Assembly: GCF_021568705.1 (NCBI RefSeq)
Contig: NZ_JAKGTH010000011.1
Span: 248,001-312,000, forward strand
Direction of reading: 5' to 3'
DNA from: Gillisia lutea
GTDB taxonomy: Bacteria > Bacteroidota > Bacteroidia > Flavobacteriales > Flavobacteriaceae
DNA: 64,000 nt
Positions within the stretch are counted from its first letter, which is position 1. Each line of letters opens with the position of its first letter. Shown here in pieces: positions 14,718-22,835 of this stretch. A model generated the notes under the pieces. It made no database searches. It saw nothing but the letters and a program-made list of their open reading frames with translations, and was not told the DNA's origin. Both the position numbers and the translations under genes were made by a program.

Positions 14718-17222
14718 ATGAAGGAAAATCCATTCGCTTTTACAGGTCTTACAGATGATGAGGTACTTGCAGCTCGTCGAAAATATGGTACAAACAGCCG
14801 GGATACAACTGAAAACTATTTTTTTTGGCATATGTTAAAGGAAATAGTACAGGAACCTATGTTTCTTCTACTACTTGCTACCTCCCTCATTTATTTTTTC
14901 TTGAATGAAACTTCTGAAGGTTTCTTTCTTCTGGGAGCGATTGTAATTATTTCTACTATTTCGGTTCTTCAAACAGCCAGGAGTAATAAAGCTTTGAAAT
15001 CTTTAAAAGAATATACTCAAAAGCTCACTAGCGTTATAAGAAATAATACTACTGTAAAAATTAAATCGGAAGAAATAGTAATAGGAGATATCGTAGTTTC
15101 TGAAGAAGGAGAGTTAATAACAGCCGATGGCGTTATATTACAGCTTAATGATTTTTCAGTAAATGAAGCTATTTTAACCGGTGAAGCTTTTAGTGTTGCA
15201 AAAGAAATAGAAAACCCGACGAATAATAAGGTCTATCAAGGTTCTGCTGTAGTATCCGGCCAATGTGTATACAGGGTTACGCATATAGGAAATTTTACTA
15301 AACTCGGAAAAATAGATACCTCGCTTAGCAATTTAAAAAATCAGAAATCACCTCTTCAAATCCAAATCACATCATTTGTTAAGAAAATGGCAATTCTTGG
15401 CTTTGCTATTTTCCTGCTTATTTGGGGATTAAGTTTTTACAACTCGCAGAACTTAATGGGGAGTCTTTTAAAAGGTCTAACAATTGCTATGTCAGTCTTA
15501 CCAGAAGAGATTCCTGTGGCATTTACAACTTTTATGGCTTTGGGTGCCTACAGGTTAATGAAACTGGGCATTGTGGTTAAGCAAATGGGAACCGTAGAAA
15601 CTCTGGGCGCTGCCACCGCTTTATGTACCGATAAGACCGGAACCATCACTCAGAATAAAATGGAATTGCACAAGATATATTCTTACAAGAAAAAAAGTAT
15701 TACCACCCAAGATAACTGGAATACAGAAGATCTCTTCGAAATTATAAGCTTTGCAATGTGGGCCAGTGAAATTGTTCCCTTTAATCCCATGGAAATAGCA
15801 TTGCATGAGGTATATCAAAAACTTATTATTAAAGATGAACGCCCTGCATACCAGATGATTCATGAATATCCGTTGGGGGGACACCCTCCTATGATGACGC
15901 ATATCTTTAAAAACAAGGAAGGGGATAGGGTTATTGCTGTGAAAGGTGCTCCGGAAGGGATAGTTAAACATTCCAAAATTAGCGATTTAGAAAAGCAGGA
16001 GATACTGGACAAAGTTGATAAACTGGCCTCTGAAGGTTTAAGAGTATTGGCAGTTGGAAAGGTAGATTGGTTAAAAGATGAATTTCCAGCACACCAGCAA
16101 GAATTTGAATTTGAGTTTCTTGGATTGCTTGGTTTTTATGATCCTCCAAAAGATAATATAGTACATACGTTAAAGCAGTTATATGAGGCGGGTATTGATA
16201 TTAAGATGATTACTGGGGATAATACCTTAACAGCGGTATCAATTGCTAATCAGATAGAGTTTAAAAATAATACTCCCCCGGTGACTGGCAGAGAATTAAT
16301 GGAGTTAGATGAACAACATTTTGATGAACGTGTTTTGAATGGCTCCATTTTCACAAGGGTGTTTCCTGAGGTAAAGGTTAAGATCGTAAATAGTTTGAAA
16401 AAGCAACATCAAATTGTAGGAATGACCGGAGATGGTGTGAACGATGCACCGGCACTCAAAGCAGCACATATTGGAATAGCTATGGGCTTACGAGGTTCTG
16501 ATATCGCTAAAGAGGCATCTTCTTTAATTCTTACCGATGACGATTTTGGAAAAATGGTAGATGCGATTGCCATGGGGCGCAAAATATATCTGAATTTAAA
16601 AAAAGCCATTCAGTATATTATCTCTATTCATATTCCTATAATTCTTACTGTAGCAGTTCCCTTAATTTTAGGCTGGGTATATCCGGTAATTTTTACACCC
16701 GTTCATGTTATTTTTTTAGAGCTAATTATGGGGCCAACCTGTTCTATAATATACGAGAACGAACCGCTTGAAAAATACAGTATGCAGCGGGCGCCAAGAG
16801 CTATGGGAGAAACGTTTTTGAGATGGAAGGAACTCTCAATAAGCATTTTTCAAGGCCTTGCAATTACCTTAGGATGTTTATTTATATATCAGTTTACCGT
16901 AACTAAGGGGTATACGGAAGAAGGGACCAGAACGCTGGTGTTTAGCACTCTTATTTTTTCAAATGTTCTATTAACCTTAGTAAACAGATCATTTTACTTA
17001 TCAATTATAAGCACCTTTAAATATAAAAATCCCTGGATATGGGGAATAATAGGCATTAGTGTATTATTATTAATATTAATGATTTATGAACCTCATTTCT
17101 CAAAATTCTTTAAGCTTGAAAAAGTAAGTGGCTTTGAACTAATCTTCGCTTTTTGTATTGCATTTATAAGTGTGACCTGGTTTGAAGTTTATAAATGGTT
17201 ATTGAGAAACAAGAGGGCTTGA
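14718..17222 (+). CDS. PII-like cation-transporting P-type ATPase
   Basis: 834 residues, an inner-membrane ion pump. Visible landmarks are the N-terminal cation-ATPase domain (FTGLTDDEVLAARRKYG), the actuator loop LTGEAF near residue 154, the M4 motif PEEIP near 262, the phosphorylation site CTDKTGTITQNK (Asp near 304), the nucleotide-binding KGAPEG, and the hinge TGDGVNDAP near 570. The overall plan is that of calcium pumps. M6, where calcium pumps have N-x-x-T-D, reads FLELIMGPTCSIIYENEP instead, so the transported ion is uncertain. It is the last gene of the TerB/zinc-ribbon operon. A PII-type ATPase next to Usp genes is also found in dormancy regulons elsewhere. Confidence 0.92.
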   Translation: MKENPFAFTGLTDDEVLAARRKYGTNSRDTTENYFFWHMLKEIVQEPMFLLLLATSLIYFFLNETSEGFFLLGAIVIISTISVLQTARSNKALKSLKEYTQKLTSVIRNNTTVKIKSEEIVIGDIVVSEEGELITADGVILQLNDFSVNEAILTGEAFSVAKEIENPTNNKVYQGSAVVSGQCVYRVTHIGNFTKLGKIDTSLSNLKNQKSPLQIQITSFVKKMAILGFAIFLLIWGLSFYNSQNLMGSLLKGLTIAMSVLPEEIPVAFTTFMALGAYRLMKLGIVVKQMGTVETLGAATALCTDKTGTITQNKMELHKIYSYKKKSITTQDNWNTEDLFEIISFAMWASEIVPFNPMEIALHEVYQKLIIKDERPAYQMIHEYPLGGHPPMMTHIFKNKEGDRVIAVKGAPEGIVKHSKISDLEKQEILDKVDKLASEGLRVLAVGKVDWLKDEFPAHQQEFEFEFLGLLGFYDPPKDNIVHTLKQLYEAGIDIKMITGDNTLTAVSIANQIEFKNNTPPVTGRELMELDEQHFDERVLNGSIFTRVFPEVKVKIVNSLKKQHQIVGMTGDGVNDAPALKAAHIGIAMGLRGSDIAKEASSLILTDDDFGKMVDAIAMGRKIYLNLKKAIQYIISIHIPIILTVAVPLILGWVYPVIFTPVHVIFLELIMGPTCSIIYENEPLEKYSMQRAPRAMGETFLRWKELSISIFQGLAITLGCLFIYQFTVTKGYTEEGTRTLVFSTLIFSNVLLTLVNRSFYLSIISTFKYKNPWIWGIIGISVLLLILMIYEPHFSKFFKLEKVSGFELIFAFCIAFISVTWFEVYKWLLRNKRA

Positions 17223-17232
17223 AATAAAGAAA

Positions 17233-17259
17233 GGGTATGATAAATATCATTTCATACCC
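17233..17259 (+). terminator. Hairpin after the P-type ATPase gene, overlapping an FNR-like site
   Basis: Arms GGGTATGA (17233-17240) and TCATACCC (17252-17259), 11-nt loop. No clear T run follows, so termination is uncertain. The regulator site at 17237-17250 lies inside it. Confidence 0.45.
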
Positions 17260-17285
17260 GGTACTAAAGAAATAAATTTAGGTTG
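17237..17285 (+). promoter_or_regulatory. FNR-like class II promoter for the 70-aa/LOG operon
   Basis: Plus strand: inverted repeat ATGATAAATATCAT (17237-17250), whose two 5-bp arms are perfect, 22 bp, core TAAATTTA (17273-17280). Predicted start near 17285, 28 bp ahead of the ATG at 17313. Confidence 0.84.
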
Positions 17286-17312
17286 CAATAATGAACCTTA
17301 ACTTATTTCAAA

Positions 17313-17525
17313 ATGACTAGTATAGCAAATATCCTTACCCAAATTACGGAGCTAACTACCGATTTGGAAACAAACTATCCAGAGATATATAAATTCTTGG
17401 AGGAAGAACCCATTACCATTCCTGCCTTTGAGCATCCATACCTGAATAAAAAATTACTGAAGGATTATCTGGAGAGTTTAAAGGAGCTTATAATACATCA
17501 TAAGCAAACACACCAAATTCAGTAA
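17313..17525 (+). CDS. Small conserved-looking protein of unknown function
   Basis: 70 residues, acidic N-terminal half, predicted helical: ILTQITELTTDLETNYPEIYKFLEEEP, then IPAFEHPYLNKKLLKDYLESLKELI. No membrane segment or signal. It is judged real because it sits between a well-placed promoter and the LOG gene (11 bp downstream) and its codon use is like that of its neighbours. Function unknown. Confidence 0.68.
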   Translation: MTSIANILTQITELTTDLETNYPEIYKFLEEEPITIPAFEHPYLNKKLLKDYLESLKELIIHHKQTHQIQ

Positions 17526-17536
17526 TTTCTCAAGTC

Positions 17537-18292
17537 TTGAAAGGAAATAAAAATAGTAAAAAGCTTCCCGTTCTGTCAGAAGAATATAGTTTTTTCTCTG
17601 GTCCATGTGGGAGATTAAAAGAATTTTTATTTATTATAAAAGTAGGATGGAATTTTATCAAGGCATTTAGAAAGATGCATTTTTTAGGGCCATGTGTTAC
17701 TGTATTTGGATCTGCAAGATTTAAGGAAACCAGCATCCATTACCAACATGCTGAAAAAATAGGAGCAGCGCTTGCCAAACTCGGTTTTACGGTAATGACC
17801 GGTGGCGGACCGGGAATTATGGAAGCAGCTAATAAAGGGGCTTATGAGGCCGGGGGATATTCAGTGGGCTGTAATATTGTTTTACCGTTCGAACAACGTC
17901 CTAATCCTTATCTGCACAAATGGATCAATATTCCTTACTTCTTTATTCGAAAAGTGTTGTTGGTAAAGTATTCCTATGCTTTCATAGTCTTACCCGGTGG
18001 CTTCGGGACACTGGACGAACTTTTTGAATCCCTGGTACTTATTCAAACCAAGATCATTGAAAAGTTTCCTGTAATTTTATTCGGAAAAGAATATCATAAA
18101 GAATTGTTGGAGTATATCGAGTTAATGAAAGCTGGAAAGACCATTCATGAATCAGACCTTGAAAATCTTTTAGTCACCGATTCGGTGGAGGAAATGAGCA
18201 CCTATTTAGAAAAATTTTCTATAGAAAAATTCGGATTGATAACTAAAAGGGCTCGAGAAAAATGGTGGTTGGGCGAACGAAAAACCTCTTAG
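17537..18292 (+). CDS. LOG-family nucleoside 5'-monophosphate phosphoribohydrolase-like protein
   Basis: Family TIGR00730/LOG, whose members split base from ribose 5-phosphate in cytokinin nucleotides or AMP. The motifs are GGGPGIMEAANKGAYEAGG near residues 92-110 and PGGFGTLDELFE near 154-165, both complete. 251 residues from a TTG start at 17537; the N-terminal ~50 residues (LPVLSEEYSFFSGPCGRLKEF) look coding, so the TTG start is preferred over the internal ATG at RKMHFLG. It shares the island promoter at 17237, which suggests a role in nucleotide recycling under stress rather than hormone synthesis. Its stop overlaps the convergent gene by 4 bp. Confidence 0.88.
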   Translation: MKGNKNSKKLPVLSEEYSFFSGPCGRLKEFLFIIKVGWNFIKAFRKMHFLGPCVTVFGSARFKETSIHYQHAEKIGAALAKLGFTVMTGGGPGIMEAANKGAYEAGGYSVGCNIVLPFEQRPNPYLHKWINIPYFFIRKVLLVKYSYAFIVLPGGFGTLDELFESLVLIQTKIIEKFPVILFGKEYHKELLEYIELMKAGKTIHESDLENLLVTDSVEEMSTYLEKFSIEKFGLITKRAREKWWLGERKTS

Positions 18293-18795
18293 AACTGCTG
18301 GGGGTTAAACCCTAATTTTCTTTTAATGATTGGGACTTCCCATTTAATAATTTCCTTTAAGAATTCGTCTATCATCTCGACCACTAATTTTTCGGTAATT
18401 GAATGTGGAGGGTAGGTACCAAGATCTACTACGTCGTCTTCCTCATGAGCAAGATTCTCTACAAACGGAAATATTACAAATACATTAATATCTCCGTTAT
18501 GCATTTGTGTAAAAATAAGGGATCCTCCTTGTATAAATTGATAGGTAGGTATTTGATTGGTCTTTTCAATTAAGTCTGGTGGGAATGTATCGAAGGTAAT
18601 ATTAACAGCTTCGTTAATATGTACCCATTTCAGTTCCTGCACACGCCAGCCAATTTTATAACTTTCTTCGGCATCTTTTAATACTTTAAGAATGAGTGGT
18701 TTCTTTTCTAAATTCCAAAGAATTCTCTTTTCAATTACTATTTGTATTGAAGCCTTGTACTCATTGATTCTTTCTTCTAAATATTCAATTTTCAT
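18289..18795 (-). CDS. Hypothetical cytosolic protein of the stress island
   Basis: 168 residues, no signal or membrane segment, no family recognised. It opens with a helical, charged part (KIEYLEERINEYKASIQIVIEK), then a mixed alpha/beta part with WVHINEAVNITFDTFPPDLIEK, a beta hairpin GGSLIFTQMHNGDINVFVIFPF, and a helical end VVEMIDEFLKEIIKWE. It follows the universal stress gene at 18825 by 29 bp and is probably co-transcribed with it. The 4-bp overlap of its end with the LOG gene on the other strand is unusual and rules out a terminator between them. Confidence 0.75.
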   Translation of the reverse strand: MKIEYLEERINEYKASIQIVIEKRILWNLEKKPLILKVLKDAEESYKIGWRVQELKWVHINEAVNITFDTFPPDLIEKTNQIPTYQFIQGGSLIFTQMHNGDINVFVIFPFVENLAHEEDDVVDLGTYPPHSITEKLVVEMIDEFLKEIIKWEVPIIKRKLGFNPQQF

Positions 18796-18824
18796 AGCTT
18801 CTAATATTGAAAAGGATCATAAGG

Positions 18825-19667
18825 TTAATAACAGGTTTCTTTGAAACTCAATAAAGGAGTTTTAATATTGGCATACATGCGTTTTACGAAATCCCGATGT
18901 AATAGTCCGGTTAAATTATTCTTTCTCTTACGATTGTACATAACCAGCATTTCCGGTTGGTATTCATTTATAAAAGTTACTAGTGACTCGAATACTGTAT
19001 TAGAATAGATAAGTTTTGACTGGATTTTATTACCGGGAATCTTTTCTTCTAATACTTCCTGGAACTTCTCTAATTTTTGTTTGGTAGCAGCCTCGTCTTC
19101 TGTAGAGATATGTACCAGAAGAATTGATATATCCATAGGTGCAAGAATCTTGGTTAATTCAAGAATATTGCAAGCATCTTTCTTTTCAAAATCGGTAGTA
19201 TAAAGTATTTTTTGTATCCCACTGAACTCGAAGTCGGCAGGAACCGTAAGTACAGGGAACGGAGAGAGGTCCAACATTTCGGTGGTGTTATTACCAAGAA
19301 GAAGCTCTTTTAAATTTCCGGCACCTCTGGCTCCCATAATTAGCATATGGATATTCATATCTCTAATAAATTTCATAATTGCACTGGGAACATTGGTGCC
19401 TTTACGCACTGCTGCCGTTATTTGTAATTCGTCAAAATCTTTTTTTAGATGTAGACTGCAAAAATTTTTAAGTCGCTTGTTTTCATTTATTATTACCTCT
19501 TTCACATCCAGCTTTAAATTAGATGCGGTTTCATTTTTATGATTATGAATGTGAAGCACAATAAGATCGTAGCCCAAGATCTTACTAACCTTATAAGCAT
19601 ACTTTAGTGCTGCTATGGAATTCTCTGAATAATCTGTGGTATGAACTATCTTTTTCATAATTCTCAA
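18825..19667 (-). CDS. Universal stress protein, tandem Usp domains (divergent paralog)
   Basis: 280 residues, two Usp domains. The first opens KKIVHTTDYSENSIAALKYAYKVS and has GARGAGNLKELLLGNNTT, where Asn replaces the usual Ser/Thr after the last Gly. The second starts ILYTTDFEKKDACNILELTKIL and ends MYNRKRKNNLTGLLHRDF...IKTPLLSF, a weaker match to the ending shared by the other four. It is thus the most distant of the five Usps. The alternative start is the Met at the third residue position of the frame (MKKIVH). First gene of a two-gene unit with its own FNR-like promoter. Confidence 0.92.
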   Translation of the reverse strand: MRIMKKIVHTTDYSENSIAALKYAYKVSKILGYDLIVLHIHNHKNETASNLKLDVKEVIINENKRLKNFCSLHLKKDFDELQITAAVRKGTNVPSAIMKFIRDMNIHMLIMGARGAGNLKELLLGNNTTEMLDLSPFPVLTVPADFEFSGIQKILYTTDFEKKDACNILELTKILAPMDISILLVHISTEDEAATKQKLEKFQEVLEEKIPGNKIQSKLIYSNTVFESLVTFINEYQPEMLVMYNRKRKNNLTGLLHRDFVKRMYANIKTPLLSFKETCY

Positions 19668-19680
19668 TTTTTATAATTGA

Positions 19681-19729
19681 CTTCTTAAAAGTACCACCAC
19701 ATAGGCGGAGAAAGAATGATATTCATCAT
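19681..19729 (-). promoter_or_regulatory. FNR-like class II promoter for the usp/hypothetical pair
   Basis: Minus strand: inverted repeat ATGATGAATATCAT (19729-19716), 22 bp, core TACTTTTA (19693-19686). Predicted start near 19681, 14 bp ahead of the ATG. Confidence 0.83.
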
Positions 19730-19788
19730 CTTAAGCTTAGATTTCTGCAAAATTTAAAAGCTGGCTATTGTTGTTTTTGTTCTTTTTT

Positions 19789-20751
19789 TTATTGTCGTTC
19801 CAGTTTTCTAAAGTAACCTCTGAATAAAAAATTATGTTTTAAGGCTTCCATATTCTCGTTGAACTTTATACTTGATTCGTCAATATTCCTAACGGTGTTA
19901 TTTAAATGATTAGAGAAGGAGGTATCGTTTAAAATGAGATTTAGAGTGCCATCACTGGTGTTTAGCGAATTAGAAAATTGAGTGATATTAGCAGAGATAT
20001 CTTTTATCTCTGTAGCCGACTGATCTAAGCTTTCAATGATATTGGTTATTTTTCTAGCCGATAAAGAATCATTCAGCAATACATTTACGGCACTTTCTTT
20101 ATAGTTTAAAGAGGAAACAATTTCGTTTAATTTATTAATGGTCGACAGGGCATTTCTACTCATAACCTGAAGATTAGAAATGCTTTGTTTTATATCTCCT
20201 GCCATGGTTTCGTCTTTTAACAGCGCGCCTAACGTACCTTCCCCATTGTTTAAGGAGTTGGTTATTTTAAGCAGATCGGCCGTTAATAAAGCAGCGTTCT
20301 CGTTGGTAGTATTTAGTGTGGTAAGCATATCTGCTGTGGCGATCTTGCTTATAGAACGTAAAGTGTCACCTTCTTCTACGGTCGCAGAACCTCCGTTTTC
20401 CTCGGGAAGTATATTTAAGATCATACTTCCTACCAAACCATCGGTGTTTATAGTTACAAGAGAATTCTTTTTTATTAGTTGAACAGCTTTATTATCGATA
20501 ATCATGTCTACACAAATACTGGTATCGCTTACAATGGTTATTGCTTTTACCGTTCCTACATTTACACCGGAGTAGCGAACGTTATTTCCCAGCTGTAAGC
20601 CATTTACATTCTTAAACACCGAACTGATTTTTGTGGTGTTGCCAAATAAATTCTGTTTATTACCAATAAAGTAGATAGCCAGCACAAAAATAATGAGTCC
20701 AACAACTACGAATATTCCTAACCAAAGGTTGTTTGAAGATCTTTTTTTCAT
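19789..20751 (-). CDS. MlaD/MCE-domain periplasmic lipid-binding subunit
   Basis: The substrate-binding part of an Mla/MCE phospholipid or lipid ABC transporter. One N-terminal membrane segment (about residues 9-28, LWLGIFVVVGLIIFVLAIYF) is followed by a single MCE domain (about 37-120: SSVFKNVNGLQLGNNVRYSG, VNVGTVKAI, VGSMILNILPEE). The rest is a long helical tail with NNGEGTLGALLKDE and SDGTLNLILNDTSF repeats typical of flavobacterial MCE proteins. 320 residues. Third gene of the operon permease-ATPase-MCE, 8 bp behind the ATPase. Confidence 0.9.
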   Translation of the reverse strand: MKKRSSNNLWLGIFVVVGLIIFVLAIYFIGNKQNLFGNTTKISSVFKNVNGLQLGNNVRYSGVNVGTVKAITIVSDTSICVDMIIDNKAVQLIKKNSLVTINTDGLVGSMILNILPEENGGSATVEEGDTLRSISKIATADMLTTLNTTNENAALLTADLLKITNSLNNGEGTLGALLKDETMAGDIKQSISNLQVMSRNALSTINKLNEIVSSLNYKESAVNVLLNDSLSARKITNIIESLDQSATEIKDISANITQFSNSLNTSDGTLNLILNDTSFSNHLNNTVRNIDESSIKFNENMEALKHNFLFRGYFRKLERQ

Positions 20752-20759
20752 GGTCTATT

Positions 20760-21527
20760 TTATTTAAAGAATGCCTGCACTTTAGGATCCTTAGAACTGG
20801 ATAGTTCTTTAAAGGTGCCTTCAGCATAATTAATCCCGTTGAGCAGTAATATCATTCGGTTAGAGATTACCCTGGCACAATCTACATCGTGAGTAATTAT
20901 GAGAGATGAGGTTTTATATTTTTTCTGTATACTCATCATTAACAAGATTATTTCCTTTGCGGTAATTGGGTCTAAGCCGGTTGTAGGTTCATCGTACAAT
21001 ATTATTTTTGGTTTCAAGATTAGCGCTCGTGCCAGAGCAACCCTGCGTTGCATTCCTCCGGAAAGTTCGGCCGGCATAAGGTCAATGGCACTTGCGAGTC
21101 CTACACTTTCTAGTGCTTCCAAAACCAATTCATCTGTATTTTTAAGATCAACTTTATTGGTATGCCTACGCATAGGAAACTCAAGATTTTCTCTTACTGT
21201 CATTGAATCGTATAGGGCACTGCCCTGAAAAAGAAACCCTATCTCGGTTCGCAATTCATCCAGTTCTTGTTGTTTCAACTTCAAAATATCATTTCCTAAC
21301 ACCTCTATACTTCCGCTATCAGGTTCCATCAATCCTATAAGGCATTTTATCATAACCGATTTCCCTGAACCGGATTTGCCCATAAGTACAAGATTTTCTC
21401 CTTCCATCAATTTTAAATTGAAGCCATTCAGCACCTTGAGATTTCCAAAACTCTTATAAAGATCTTTTATCTCAATCACCGGTCTGGGATCGGGGTTTTG
21501 GCTAATATGTTCCTTTGTATTATTCAT
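20760..21527 (-). CDS. MlaF-like ABC transporter ATPase
   Basis: Cytosolic ATPase that drives the lipid transporter. Walker A MGKSGSGKSVMIK near residue 50, Q loop FLFQGSALYDSMTVRENLEFP, signature LSGGMQRRVALARAL near 155, Walker B IILYDEPTTGLDP and the switch His in ITHDVD. The SALYDSMTV Q-loop context is characteristic of the MlaF group. 255 residues. It starts 2 bp after the permease gene. Confidence 0.93.
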   Translation of the reverse strand: MNNTKEHISQNPDPRPVIEIKDLYKSFGNLKVLNGFNLKLMEGENLVLMGKSGSGKSVMIKCLIGLMEPDSGSIEVLGNDILKLKQQELDELRTEIGFLFQGSALYDSMTVRENLEFPMRRHTNKVDLKNTDELVLEALESVGLASAIDLMPAELSGGMQRRVALARALILKPKIILYDEPTTGLDPITAKEIILLMMSIQKKYKTSSLIITHDVDCARVISNRMILLLNGINYAEGTFKELSSSKDPKVQAFFK

Positions 21528-21529
21528 AA

Positions 21530-22309
21530 CTACTCGTAAAAAATGTCAGATATAAAAACAGCAATGAAATCAATAACAAATAAAAGCATAGAAGTATAAA
21601 CTACTGCAGCATTGGAAGCCTGCCCAACCCCGGCGGTACCTTTTTTACTATTATAACCTTTGTAGCAGCCTATTAGACCAATTGCAAAACCAAAAAAGAA
21701 TGTTTTTATAGTGGCGGGAACAATATCACTGAAATTAAGTGAGTCAAAAACCTGATTAAAATAAAGCTGAAATGAAACGCTTCCCTTTATATATTCTACA
21801 AGGGCTGAACCTAATAAAGCAATAAAATCACCAAATATTACCAATATGGGTAACATTAAAGTAGTGGCAAGTATTCGGGTAACCACTAAAAATTTAAAGG
21901 GATTGGTGCCGGAAACCTCCATGGCATCTATTTGTTCGGTCACTCGCATAGATCCTAGTTCAGCTCCAATTCCCGAACCTATACGGCCGGCACAAATAAG
22001 AGCTATAATTACGGGGCCAATTTCCCGCACTATAGATATACTTACCATAGAAGGCATCCATGCTGCGGCACCAAATTCCAGTAGGGTTGGTCTGGACTGC
22101 AGCGTGAATACCAGTCCTAAAATAAATCCCGTTACTCCCACAAGTAGTAGGGACCTGTTTCCCATATTATAACATTGCCTTAATAACTCTTTAAATTCAA
22201 ATGGGAGCGAAAAAACTTCTCTAAAAAACCTTCCGGCAAATTTGGTCACTTCTCCCACTTCTGTGAAAAAAGAAATCATGCCTTTAGTAAATCGAGATGA
22301 CTTTAGCAT
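21530..22309 (-). CDS. MlaE-like ABC transporter permease
   Basis: Inner-membrane permease of the MlaE/DUF140 family, 259 residues with about five membrane segments. The family core REIGPVIIALICAGRIGSG, then GAELGSMRVTEQIDAM, lies around residues 95-130; GCYKGYNSKKGTAGVG near 215-230 is the conserved C-terminal loop. First gene of the operon with the ATPase and MCE subunits. Its promoter carries the same FNR-like site as the stress genes, placing envelope lipid transport in the regulon. Confidence 0.92.
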   Translation of the reverse strand: MLKSSRFTKGMISFFTEVGEVTKFAGRFFREVFSLPFEFKELLRQCYNMGNRSLLLVGVTGFILGLVFTLQSRPTLLEFGAAAWMPSMVSISIVREIGPVIIALICAGRIGSGIGAELGSMRVTEQIDAMEVSGTNPFKFLVVTRILATTLMLPILVIFGDFIALLGSALVEYIKGSVSFQLYFNQVFDSLNFSDIVPATIKTFFFGFAIGLIGCYKGYNSKKGTAGVGQASNAAVVYTSMLLFVIDFIAVFISDIFYE

Positions 22310-22325
22310 ATAAACAGTTTAGTAA

Positions 22326-22374
22326 GTGACTAAAATTAATTTAGATGCAGACCTAAAAAAATGATGTACATCAG
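22326..22374 (-). promoter_or_regulatory. FNR-like class II promoter for the Mla-type operon
   Basis: Minus strand: inverted repeat CTGATGTACATCAT (22374-22361), 22 bp, core TAATTTTA (22338-22331). Predicted start near 22326, 17 bp ahead of the ATG. This is the last site of the island. Confidence 0.84.
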
Positions 22375-22497
22375 TTTTAGAGAGAATAGTGGTGGGGTAT
22401 AAGTAAATTTAGGTGTTTTTGAATTTATATACCCTGCTTATAATCAAATTTTTAAGAGAGGAATTACAGGGTTTTCATAGAAACTGAAAAATAATTA

Positions 22498-22571
22498 ACA
22501 ACGAAATCGTTGTATTCAAAAAAATATTTTTTAAAGTTGTTTTTTATGTCAAAAAATCACATACATTTGTT
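22498..22571 (+). promoter_or_regulatory. Housekeeping-type promoter with upstream inverted repeat for the small lipoprotein gene
   Basis: TTGTTTTTT at 22537 as -33 and TACATTTG (22564-22571) as -7, matching the Bacteroidota consensus TAnnTTTG. A perfect repeat ACAACGA-AA-TCGTTGT (22498-22513) lies 24 bp ahead of the -33 element and might bind a regulator. Confidence 0.6.
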
Positions 22572-22600
22572 GCTTCAAATAACATAATTCTTTATTTAAA

Positions 22601-22813
22601 ATGAAAAAATCATTTTTCGCTTTTGCTGCAATCGCATTGGTATTAAGCTTTACTTCTTGTAAAGAAAACGCTTCAGAAACTGAAGAAGTGGAAATCATGG
22701 AAACTGAAACTCCTGCTGAAGTTATTGAAACTCCAGTTGTAGAAGAAGTTGATTCTACTAGCCAAGATACTTTGAAAGTAGAAGAAAATATGAATGAAAC
22801 TGCTGTAAACTAA
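22601..22813 (+). CDS. Small acidic lipoprotein
   Basis: 70 residues. The signal MKKSFFAFAAIALVLSFTSC ends in the lipidated Cys20. The mature 50 residues are very rich in Glu, Thr and Val (ETEEVEIMETETPAEVIETP) and lack any fold signal, so they are probably disordered. Small acidic lipoproteins like this are common in flavobacteria; no function is known. It is a single-gene unit with a consensus promoter, and a clear terminator follows. Confidence 0.83.
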   Translation: MKKSFFAFAAIALVLSFTSCKENASETEEVEIMETETPAEVIETPVVEEVDSTSQDTLKVEENMNETAVN

Positions 22814-22835
22814 TACAGAATTTCTTAAATATTTA

